NCBI RefSeq assembly: GCF_037975245.1
Contig: NC_092580.1
Span: forward strand, 12,121,501-12,185,500
Length of the DNA stretch: 64,000 nt
Direction of reading: 5' to 3'
DNA from: Apostichopus japonicus
Taxonomy: Eukaryota > Echinodermata > Holothuroidea > Aspidochirotida > Stichopodidae
A program made the position numbers and the translations under genes. Positions 12,536 to 22,943 of the stretch are shown here, in pieces. The notes under the pieces are model-generated. The model was not told the origin of the DNA. It did no database searches and saw only the letters and a program-made list of their open reading frames with translations. Positions within the stretch are counted from its first letter, which is position 1, and each line of letters opens with the position of its first letter.

Positions 12536-13800
12536 TGAAAAAGTTTTTGTATTGTTAAGCTAATTATGCAATTTAAAGACAGTTTTTGTGTTTATTTGTT
12601 ATAAAGCAAATGTCCTTAACACATTGCAACAAAATCAAATTCTTTTCTCTTCTTATTAATTTTTTAAGTGAACTACTAATTGATATTTTACCATAAATGT
12701 CCGTCCAATCACATCAATGTCGATTTTAACAAGCTAAAATTAAATTAAGAATTTTTAAATAATATCTTTTATACTAGTTATAGTCTGCAACATTGGTGCT
12801 TTCCATAACTGAAGAATTATGGGACTAGGCCTTTCCTTGTATCTCCTAGGGAATAAAAAGAGGGAAGGGTGAGATTCGATTGGATTGTGACTTTGTGTGA
12901 CTCTGCAATTTAGAGTAGTAAATTTTCCAAAATTTACACCATATTTTATCTTCTACATTCCATTTTCACTTCACTGAGATGTCAAAGAATAAAAAACATG
13001 TGTATTACATAACTTTCAACAAACTTAATTTTTTTAATACTGTGGGAGCTTTTGGACCATCTGATTGTGAAATCTGCCTGATGGCCGGCCTGGGGAGGGG
13101 TTTAAGGGGAGGGGGTGTCCCCCTCCCCTTTGGAAATTTTTTGTTTTTCCAGGTGGCCTCAGATGCAATTTGGTGCAATATAGCACACTTCAACCCACCC
13201 ACTCCATTTTGTATATAATTTTGCATTTTCACGTGGCCTTACATGCAATTTGGTGCTCCAAATAAGATTTTTTTCTCATTTGGAAATGAAAAAGGGGTTT
13301 TCTGACTTGCGAAGCGGGGGGCGGAATGATACTTCCGCCCCTCCACATTTTTCAGCCCCCCCGGTTCCTACGCCCTTGACTTTTGGCCTTGTTGTAATAT
13401 ATTCCTTTTTTTTTTACATTTTTTTTTTACATTTTATAATAAAATTCTGTAACTACTGTACTGTAGTTGATACAACAATACTAGACATTTTACTAGTAGA
13501 TGGGTTATAAATGATAAAAAAAAAATTGACATTACATACAGTAAGTTAGGGAAATCATTAAATGTTCTTACATCTCTGTCTGTGGCTCTGACCCCATCCC
13601 ACCAAGAAAGTGTTACTCCCCCACCCCCTCCCATCACCAAAAGCAATCTGTGTTTGCCCTTAAACTTATTGGCTATTATCGACTCATTCGAGACTTCAAA
13701 TGTAACATGCAGGATCTACACTTTATGCAGAGTACTTTCGTCTACATGGCTTGTGTATTCCTATCTAGTAATTTTCTTTAATACTCTTTTTTTTGGACAG

Positions 13801-14211
13801 AACCACCTATGGTGTCCACCATGGAACAGCTCCCAGAGAGACCTCCAGAAGAATTAAATTTGGAAGAGACTTGGGAAGATGACGAAACATCAGACAGAGA
13901 CAATAAATTGGAATCCCAAGCCCCTGTAGCTGATAGTCTCATCGCCGAGTAAAGTAAGGTCTAACTCGGACCGGATCAGGAAAGGCTTACCAGACAATAA
14001 CCTCCTGAAGGCAGAAGAAGACAGAAAAGTTTGTTCCAATTCAGGTAGCGACGTGCCGAACGCTTCATCAATCCAAAGAGACAAGCCGATGGAAGTTTCC
14101 TTCAAGGAGATTAGAAATAGGACTAAAGTTGAAGAAGAATCCGAAAGTGATTCGATCCAGCTACCAGATAGTCCTGCCAGTCTCCAACTTTCAGGATCAC
14201 AAACTCTTTGA
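13801..14211 (+). CDS. 3' terminal coding exon of an unidentified gene, frameshifted
   Basis: A very strong acceptor (T-rich tract ending GGACAG at 13800) opens a frame starting PPMVSTMEQLPERPPEEL. It is acidic and runs to a TAA at 13950-13952. A second frame then continues without stops (SPSKVRSNSDRIRKG and on, rich in S, E, D and K) to a TGA at 14209-14211. Both halves have coding-like composition of a disordered acidic C-terminal tail. The simplest reading is one exon with a one-base indel near 13930-13950. Either the real protein stops at 13952 or this is a frameshift or assembly error. Upstream exons would lie beyond the nested transposons or outside the window. I do not recognise the family. 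The locus converges on the adducin gene. Confidence 0.5.
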
Positions 14212-16429
14212 GCCACTGATGTTGCAGCTTCTTAATGGATATATGTACATATATATTATATATATATATATATATGACAGCTTTTCTACTTTGTTTTTGT
14301 ATCACCATGTGTGTAAATATTGAAGCACTAAGGATATGCAGTTTTTTTCCTTGAAATAGCAAGAGATAAAATGGAGAACACTGTTATGAAAGCTGTACTT
14401 AAAACACTTGAAATATTGCTTTCCTAAATTTTAAGGAACATTTTGGCAGAATTTTTTCTGCAGAAATTTATCTATACATCATGCATAGTCTTGAATACTT
14501 CTGCAATACCATAAGACCATCTCTAACCTGCACCTAACAATACAGGTGGTTTTTCTCTCTTGCATGTTGTCAAAAGTGCTCTTCTCAAGGGTATCGTGTT
14601 GGAAAAATTTCTCAGATTTACAGATGGAAATTATGAAAGGTTTTTTGTTAAGGATGGTCATGTGATGATGCTAAAAGATCATCTAATGCATAAAGAGTCT
14701 GTAATTTCAGAAGAGAGGAATTTATAAGTATCCTCTGCCAGGAATCTTGGATTTATTCCTTGCCAATTCTAAAAGAAATCTAGGCTTGTATGTATGCAGG
14801 TAAACGTATGTATATGTGATGTTCCAACTTGTAAACGGGGTGACTCACCAAGCATATCTTACATGAATTTCATGCAAATTAGGATGTAAATTTACAGCAC
14901 TGTATTCTTTGGCTGCTCCAGTTATTGAGCGGAGTCAAAGGTCAGTTGAGGTCATCAGTGGCCAAAATACAAAAACCTCATAGTCGAGTTTAGTGAACAT
15001 CTGTAGCATCGGTAAAATGTCATAGTTAGGTGGTAGGTCCCCCTCACTGAGCATTACACTTTGAGCAGTTCTGTTAAGAGGTCAAATGTAAATTGGAGTC
15101 ATCAGCTGCCAAAAGCCTGAAATTCTTGTCGACTTATTTAGCTTCAAAATCAAAGCTGCGATTATCCTCATGCTCAGAAATGTACAAAAACTGAATGTTC
15201 TATGAAGAGGTCAAAGGTCCATTAGGGTCAAATTCTGACCACCTTAATAACTCCAAAAGTTAAGGTCGGATGAATCGCACACCTGGTATGATGGTGCCCC
15301 CACTGTGAGTTCTCCATTGCAATCATTTCCTTTTGGTGAAGATAATTTGGTCAACTTCAGTTTTAGTTTGTGAAGTGGCTCAAATTACAGATAGGTCTGA
15401 AGTAACCTTGAACAATGCATAAACAGTCAATCAGGTAAATGATATCTGCTTCAGAAGTGATAATCATGTGTTGGATGATCTTAAAACACACCTCAAGTGA
15501 TCCCTGGCAGTTGTCACTAGTTGAGTCTCATGGGTTTAACAGGCTGTCTGAAAAATTGCCTTCTGTGTAGTATATATACTACATGGCTTTGGTTTTGAAA
15601 ATATTTTAGTGTATTGAAGGGGTAGGTTGGTGGCAGAACTGATTTGCTAACTCATAAAAAGGTAAAAGGTAATGTCCATTTGCTCATACATATTCAACAT
15701 CTATGGGTCTATATTTCACATAAAAGGAAGACTGTTCTTTCTGGATTTTAAACCATTTTTGGCCATAAAACTTATGTACTGTAAAAGCGTTATCAGTGAC
15801 TGAATAGGTTGATGTCCAAAGAGTGAGTTAGTACATGTTTGGTGGTCTAGGGAGCTCGAATTGTCTGATCATTTGTGGATTCTCACTTAATTCTTGAACA
15901 AATGTTAACTCACTTGACTCTACATCAGTCAGATAGTCAAGTGGGATTTTGTACAAATTATATGGCAAGAAAATCACAATTCTTTGCCCCCTGTCTAGAG
16001 AATGCTAAAACTCCTCTCTTTGGGGGGTTTGATATAGATGCAATATTTTGTTGGCACTAAGTGGACATAGTTTATTTGCAAGTTTTGGTTATTTTTTTTA
16101 CTTGTAAGCTGCAAAAGAATAAAAAGAAAAGCATGAGATAAAATTAAACCAGGGACCTTGTGATGCCTATTTTTTTTTTATCTACCACTAGACCATAAGG
16201 TGAGATGCTACAGTACATTTCAAATATTTAAAGATCTAGTAGTTGGGACTACTAGTTTTTAAAATATATTCCCCTCCACTGAACCTTGTCAGGGAGGGGG
16301 GTGGTGGCCAACTCACTTCACCCGCTTGGGAACCTTGTCGGGGGAGGGGTGGCGGCCAACTCGGGTGCCGCTTGGGAACCTTGTAGGGGGGAGGGGTGGC
16401 GGCGAACTCCTTTTACAGAATTCACTCAC
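14212..16429. other. repeat-rich non-coding region
   Basis: No coding exon was recognised. 14925-15245 has degenerate repeats of a block containing AGGTCAAAGGTC followed by GTCATCAG(T/C)(G/T)GCCAAAA, resembling filler seen inside the 11-kb repeats. 16275-16400 has near-tandem copies of a GGGAACCTTGTCGGGGGAGG block. Confidence 0.45.
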
Positions 16430-16985
16430 CCACCCAGGGCTTGAACACATGCTGCTCAGTATCATTGCAGACGGAACAACCGATTACACCATTTTGGTTC
16501 CCAATGAAATAACCTTCGTTTCTTACCTTTATACTTCCACCTGCTCCAGAGAACAGAAAATAAAAAGGCTGTAGTTGGGTCTTGAACTCATGGCAGTGTG
16601 TTCATCTGTCTCTCTCAGTCCAAAGCACTAACCACTGCGCCACAGCAACTGTTGAAAAATAATGCTCGTTTCTAATATTTAAGGTTCAATAATGGAAGAA
16701 AAGAGGTATAAGTAAAAGGAAAACTGCCTCAACTGGGGTTCGAACCCAAGACAAGGTTGGTCTTGCTCTCCGGGTACAGGCACTACCAACTGCGCCACTG
16801 TATCGGTTAAGAAATAATGCTCGTTTCTAATATTTAAGGTTCATAATGGAAGGAAAGAGATATAAGAATAGTAAAAGGAAAACTGCCTTCACTGGGGTTT
16901 GAACTCACGACAGTGTGTTTGTCAGTCCAGAGCACTTACCACTGCGCCAAAGCAACTGTTGAGAATTACTGCTCGTTTCTAATAT
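16430..16985 (-). repeat. tandem tRNA-like (SINE-type) repeat, about 155-bp units
   Basis: On the minus strand, successive units carry a Pol III A-box-like block (GTGGCGCAGTTGGTAGTG at about 16785-16802) and a B-box (GGTTCGAACCC at about 16737-16747). Units are bounded by TGCTCGTTTCTAATATT, which recurs at about 16663, 16818 and 16970, a period of 152-155 bp. Neighbouring units have mutated B-boxes (GAACTCA forms). The acceptor stems do not pair, so these are tRNA-derived repeats and not functional tRNA genes. Confidence 0.75.
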
Positions 16986-17013
16986 TCATACTTCCAAATG
17001 GAAGGAGGAAATC

Positions 17014-17263
17014 GCTTTGAAATCACGTATCACTGGTAAAATGGGTCGAGCGCCCTCTTACGGCCTCTTTTTTGGTCAGTTTTCAACTTCAGAGGAACAA
17101 TAGGAGAGCGAAAAACTTTTAGGGCGAACAAAGGTTTTGAAATCTTTTGTTCCCCCTAAAAGTTTTTCGCTTTCCTATTGTTCCTCTGAAGTGAAAAACA
17201 GACCAAAAAAGAGGCCGCAAGAGGGCGATCGACCCTTTTACCAGTGATACGTGATTTCAAAGC
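17014..17263. repeat. 250-bp near-perfect foldback (hairpin MITE)
   Basis: The left arm begins GCTTTGAAATCACGTATCAC and its reverse complement ends at 17263. The arms are about 115 bp each with few mismatches, meeting near 17139 around TTTTGAAATC. The interior includes the GAGCGCCCTCTTACGGCCTC block and its complement. There is no coding content. It could be a foldback element or a source of a long hairpin RNA. Confidence 0.9.
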
Positions 17264-20200
17264 AGTCAAATCCTGAAACCTTTGTTGCTTGATTTTTGGG
17301 GGTTTATAAGGTTCTAATTCTTGACAAAATTGTTCTACTGAAAGTTGGGGAGCAAAAGGTGGGGACCCGGGGGTGGGCTGTGTTGTATTATGCATTACAA
17401 AACACATTACAGAATGTTTCAATAGGTTTAACAGGTGTAGTAGACCTGTTTTAGTTACAAGGCCTTTCAAAGGGCAAAACGATTTTTGTGAAATATCATC
17501 TAGCTTTCATATCGATTGCAATATCCTGTCTTGTCATAACTATTTTTTGGGCAAATTAGTCTGTCAGATAATGGATGTTATGCATGTTAAGCGAGGTAAA
17601 CTTCCAGTTCCATTTGTAAGGACCAGACAAGTTCTCAAATCGCTCTGTTTTTTCTTCGACACACTAGAAATGAGAGAGAGACAGACAAGAACTAAATACG
17701 GAAAGAAAAGGAATTTCAGGACTGCCTGTTTATTTTCAACTTCTTTTGGGACATGATATTGCAACATTTATAAAGCAAAAGTGCAAAGAACCACATGTGT
17801 GAATCGCATACAAGAAAAAGGCAGTTGCATGGAGACAGAGTACACAATAGAAACCAGTGGTTCCTGCAATTATTGAACGTGCATTGAAAATTGTTGAGCT
17901 TCGTGTACTGTGATAGAAACGCTTAACCCCTTGTGCAAAAAACCGTGACGAGACGTCGCGATGTGGGAGCGTCCCCTCCCATGTTGTACCTCGGTAGAGG
18001 TTACTTACGATGACATGGCGTGGGTGTTATCTGTGGTACAGGACTATGCGTATTAACTAAAGCACCTAAAGAAGCCATTCCAATCCCACAAGCAATAATC
18101 AAGCCACAATATGAACAACAGAAGACATGTGTTCATTCTTTATTTACAGAAAAGAAAAGGAAACATATGCAAATGACTAAACAAAAAAACAAAAAAATCA
18201 GTATATATATAATCATTCCCCCATGCATAATTTTTAATGCTTGGTTTCTACTGGAACAAAATGTGTCAAGATTCTTTCTTTCTAACCCCCCCCCCCACCA
18301 TTTTTGATTGAAAATTTTGAGTTTAGAAAGGCTAGGGTAACAATATCTTTTGTCCGAAAACTATAAATATTGGAAAAGAGAAGACCCTGTCACTCCTCTG
18401 CCTGGGATTAAGGGTTGATCCAAAGTCTACTATTCCAATCAACCAACCACTTCACAAAACAGAACCTCTTTTCTGGAAAGGAAAAAAAAACACTTCATAT
18501 CAACCTGGGTGATCTAGCCGTACAAATACAACGTCACGATTAATATCTTGGCAATTTCTTTACAGCATTTCTGACCGTAATCAATCACTATTCGAAAACC
18601 ATTTTTAGGTTTCTTTATATCAATATTCAAATTTGGTTACATAACACTAATTAAATACCATACAGGATATACATTCAACTTTCTATCTCAATTTAAACTT
18701 TTTATGAACTTTGTGTCATTTTACAGCTTTGCAGTTATACCTCACCTCACCTTCCCAAATTTTTTTTTGTTTCCATTCTTTTTTATATAATATAATATAT
18801 ATATTTTATATAATATTATCTAATATTTCTGTGCAAAGAATCTATTTTTCCAAAAATTTTAGTTAAGCAAACTACATGCATGAACTATACAATCTTTGGG
18901 GTATCGGTTCCCATGGTGACTGCAAAACCCTCCACTTAAACGCGAACGCTCACACGACAACATGGGAAATCAGGCATAGGAATCATGCTAATTTTGATAT
19001 ATGACATGAATATTAATTGTGCTTGTAGTTTCAGTACATCTTTAATGAACATCAGTTGAACCAAACTTGTCTATAAATATTGCCTCTTTCTATTTGTAAT
19101 ATTTCCCTTCAACCTCTGTAAGAATACAAGTCGTAATGAATACTTTAAACATGAATACATGCATCCAAGACGTAACCTAATAACACAAGGAATGAGGAAT
19201 ATATTCATACTCTTTACATGTCTAGCCATTTAATTATTATGAATTAAGAAGAAAAAAACAGTAAAGATTGATTTTAAGCTTGGCTTTGTTGTACAAATGA
19301 AGATTACATCTCATATCCAAAGGAAAATAATGAAAATTTCAACATGCAGTCATATTTGAAAAACAAAATACCCTTTGAAATGTTTGTTTCCTTCTTTCTT
19401 TTATTACAAAGTACCAGGTTTCACAAAGCCCATTCATTCTTCATCCATTCAACAAGATTAATGGTTTTATTCATGCTACTCTACACTACACTACATTACT
19501 AAACAAACCATATTCCATACAGATCGGCCTCTGTTGACCAGATGCTGTTAATGAAATATTCCCCATTTTCTTTCTATTGTTAAACCTGCGAAAATCACAA
19601 AAAGACCTATATGATAATTACGTTATTTTTCTTTTGTTTTCAATACTATTAAAATTGCACTTACTAAGGTACCCCTACAACTAAATTTTAAGTAGAAGGT
19701 CTGAATCCAAAGCCAATAGGAAAAAAAGAAAAAAAAGGGGGAAAAAAAGCTATCCTTCAAATATAGAAACAAAATGAAGCATGCCTGTGAAGTGTACTGT
19801 GCACATAACACGATGTGTTTATATGAGAGCAAATGCACACCTTACAGGCAGTTTCAAAGTGTTTCTTATTGACATTAGAGAAAAGCAGTGTCTGCTCGTT
19901 TACTATGTTTAACATCTTTGGCAAAACAAATTAAAGCAATTCCAGATCATTTCTTATCTCCATGGATCGTACATGGCATACTAGAAATTGGATATGGCTA
20001 AGACTCCTGGCAAAAAATGCTTGGGCAATTTTGTTTTAGTGATTTTAGAGAACAAGCAAAAAATAATAATTGCAAATGATAAATTAGCTAGGGAATTTTT
20101 TTTATTCTTATTTCTGTGTGATGCTCCTGATAACCGCACATAAACAAAGCCGCACGAGTAAATATAAGCTGCATTGGTTACTGGAACTTTGCACTGCGGA

Positions 20201-21417
20201 ATGTCCAGAATTAATTCTAAACATGCCTCTCTCGTCCTGTGAAGAGAGTTTTGTTACAACATAACGCTAGTCTGATAGTCCTGATCCACGAGAATATACA
20301 GAAATATTTCAGCAAAGCGATTTTCAATGTTTACTTTCACGACAGCAGTTCTAATGTGGTTTAAAAATCATGGCTGGATTTTTGAAGTTCAAGAACTGAA
20401 ATAAAAAAAAGTATGTTTAAAAGGAGACGTTTGTGCTCCAATGTAATAACATTACGAGCGAGTGGCTTTCTCTCGATTGTGAAGGCAGTTTGTACATGTC
20501 AAAGACCTGTAGTTATCATGATTTCTATCACTGTGACCTGGCCTCGAAACAGAAACAAAAGACAAACTTTCTCTTCACAACATGCATGATATTAACAATG
20601 CAAACATTCAGATAGGTTAAAAAAAAAATAATACAAATGAGAATAACATTTCAGGGAAATACACAAACCGAACCGACACGTGGTCCGGTTACGGCAACCT
20701 GGGCATGCAAGAAGGAAGGAGCCTTTATGTTTGCCATTCTCATACATATCTACACAAAATACTAACCGAGGAAAGTGATACGTCTCCAATGCTTAAAATC
20801 TGTTCCGACAAATACATGATATTATGTTCTATACAAAAAAGTTACATTATGCGACTGAAGTAAATAGACTGTGTACGCTCTGCGATCCTGTTAGCCTAAA
20901 ATTTAAGAGAAAAGTAAGGGGAGGGGGGGAGAAATAAAGAGAGGGAGAAAACTTTCCCCTGGAACATGATGCTGATCTAGTCTAGAGTTAATTTCACTAT
21001 TTAACAACAACCCAATAAACTTATATAATGGAAGCCCCCAAAAACTAAAAAAATCTGGACATTTTTATACCGTTGACCTCTGCCCTGACTACTTCACGTC
21101 GCCGTGGATACTCGAGAGAAGCTTCTCGCATCACGGAGTAGGCATATACTTGACTGAAAGGTAGCTGTTATCATGCGTCTACAAACATAGTACTTGCACA
21201 GAGAGAAAAAAAAATGTTAAAAAATCGTAATAACGAGAGGGGAGGGAGGATTATTGTGATCAGTACTTGGGAGATATGCTGGCCGCCTCTCCTTCTCACA
21301 GCGTCGGACAGTTGAACTCTAACAGTGCTGCTTACTAACGTTTACAACCAACTTTCCACACAAACAAACTTATGAAAAGAATTTTGACTCGTCATTTTGA
21401 AAGTAGCGATTCTTCCT
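17264..21417 (-). other. probable adducin 3' UTR and intergenic DNA
   Basis: This follows the adducin stop codon on the minus strand. It has no convincing open frame. A minus-strand AATAAA lies at 18139-18144 and could be a distal poly(A) signal, which would imply a UTR of about 3.3 kb, but that is weak evidence. Poly-C (18285-18297) and TA-rich (18783-18825) runs occur. Confidence 0.3.
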
Positions 21418-21621
21418 CTAGCTCTCCGCCTTCTTTGACAAGAATGATGGCGTGCGAAACTTCTTCTTCTTCTTGGTCGGCGAGAGGGACGAATCCTTCG
21501 AGGGGGAACCTTCCACGCTCTGACTGCCCTCGGGGGTGGGGGAGGGTCCCCCTGTCATCGTTGTCTTCCTTCTCGCCGTTCATGATACTGACTGTGGTCG
21601 TTTCTACCGTCCCCGGTTGAT
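21418..21621 (-). CDS. adducin-like last exon, MARCKS-like domain, frameshifted
   Basis: The end reads SPTKKKKKFRTPSFLSKKAE then S and a TAG at 21418-21420. This is the adducin C-terminal basic domain that binds calmodulin and is a kinase target in vertebrates (from memory). The upstream part is open in a different frame (TVETTTVSIMNGEKEDNDD). The two frames meet at a run of five G on the minus strand (21553-21557), where four would restore continuity. The start given (21621) uses the acceptor CTCTTTCAG. It does not match the carried phase, so the true acceptor may be slightly further in (after ACAGTCAG). Confidence 0.85.
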
Positions 21622-22032
21622 CTGAAAGAGTTGTGACGAGAGAGAGAGGATGGAAAACTGCAATCGTACAAAAGAGAGGCATTGAGGAGATCATAATTAA
21701 ATTCTACCATGACTGTATCAAAACCAACAGAAACGCACCTATTTATGCATGTGATGTATTGAGTGGGCCATAGTATGGTCTCTCATGGCTTTAGAACTTA
21801 CATACATACATATACAAACACACACATACATACTATAGCCAACTTATTTTAAGTTTTAAGAGGGTTGTGCTGGGTTAAGAGAGAGGAAGCTGGAGAATAC
21901 AGGACTAAAATGAATTGTAAAATCACAATCCACAGCTAGGTTATGTAGCCGCGTCTTGAACAGGAGGAATGACAACGACCTTCCATCTCTCTCTCCACCA
22001 GCCGTAAGTGGTAAGCTCTGGCAGATTATTAC

Positions 22033-22159
22033 CTCTGAGAATGGTCACAGTCCTGGTTGTAATTTTCTGTGTTCTGATCTTCTCCATCCTCACTCTCCTT
22101 CTTGGTTTCTTTAATTTCAGTCTTTTCGGCTTGCACGATCAGCTCAATCTCCTTCACAT
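22033..22159 (-). CDS. adducin-like exon, acidic tail
   Basis: 127 bp, completed by a carried G, encode DVKEIELIVQAEKTEIKETK and then a glutamate-rich stretch ending DCDHSQ plus two bases. The charged, low-complexity composition is usual for the variable adducin tail. The acceptor is CACTACAG and the donor GTAATA. Identification rests on phase and position more than on motif. Confidence 0.75.
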
Positions 22160-22780
22160 CTGTAGTGAGGAAGAGGAGAGAAAAGTAGATCTATGAGTGA
22201 GAGATGACGAGGATGATGTAATCCATCAACTGAGAGTGGGTCAACACCACCCTCCAGAGGTGTGACGACAGACCATTCTATTTCAGCCTACGAGCAGGGT
22301 ATAAGCTAGGGTGATGGTGTAAGTAGGTAGCAGTGGTGGTGGGGGGGGGTGGGATGATAGCAGAGTTTAACAAAATTTGAGTGGGAGGGAAGGAGCAGGA
22401 TTTTAATGTGGTGGGATTGGGAGGGGGGTAGCATGATTTAAGCCAGAAAAGAAACTGCTGAGGAGAGATTCAAATCGGTGTTGCGAAGGAGGAAACGTTC
22501 GGAGATGGGTTTTCTCACTCTCCTTGAAGAGTGAAACAGAAAGACTTGTAATGATAACATCTAAAGTAGAGTGTAAATCTGTCTTTCATGGCAATTCCCT
22601 TTCCTTGGAAGGGGTAGGGGATGGGAAGGGGGGACAAGAGCTGATAAGTCATAGACCCAAGCCGTGTCAGTGAGCCCTCATATCACCCCCTGGACCCCCC
22701 CACCCCACCCACCAAAAAAAAAACCTGGATAAAAAAAATTTATCTACAGGACTTGTAAAATGAGATGAACAAACCTTGAC

Positions 22781-22943
22781 CAGTATTGGCCGCAATTTCT
22801 TTCTTGTAATCACGGATTTCTCTCTCTGACATCGACGTAAATGGATTGGAAGCGTAGGCCGTGTACAGTGCAGCCTCGTCTTGGTACTCCCTCTGGATAA
22901 TTCCTTTAGACTTGGCGTAGACTTGAACATTCGGGTTGATTGG
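22781..22943 (-). CDS. adducin-like exon, tail (SNPF motif)
   Basis: 54 codons plus one base start PINPNVQVYAKSKGIIQREY and contain SNPFTSMSEREIRDYKKE. This matches the adducin segment with QREYQ, SNPFDSMSDREL and EYKREVE. The acceptor is CCCTCCTCAG and the donor GTCAAG. The single base left over pairs correctly with the next exon. Confidence 0.92.

Larger units (their letters stand above)
9652..13077. mobile_element. 3.4-kb TIR element nested in the MITE
   Basis: The left end GGGGCAGATTTCACAG and the following TTTGATGGTCCAAA match, with a few mismatches, the reverse complement of the right end (TTTGGACCATCTGATTGTG then AAATCTGC). This gives imperfect inverted repeats of about 28-30 bp. The flanks share CTG (9649-9651 and 13078-13080), a possible 3-bp duplication. 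No transposase was recognised, only short frames, so it is probably non-autonomous. The interior contains degenerate tandem repeats and short palindromes. The superfamily is not assigned. Confidence 0.75.
9608..13378 (+). mobile_element. hAT-like MITE split by a nested 3.4-kb element
   Basis: The left end CAGTGGCGTAGGAAGG begins at 9608 and the right end GGTTCCTACGCCCTTG ends at 13378. The 8-bp flanks are identical, ACTTTTGG at 9600-9607 and 13379-13386, so these distant ends belong to one insertion. The MITE body is 9608-9651 plus 13081-13378, about 340 bp. It matches the copy at 59597-59882, including the GATGGCCGGCCTGG block and the GGCGGAATGATACTTCCGCC palindrome near the right end. Everything between is a later insertion. 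Confidence 0.88.

Noticed and set aside
13890-14216. 108-residue minus-strand frame
   Set aside because: It lies opposite a splice-bounded plus-strand exon with better coding character and has no recognisable motif.
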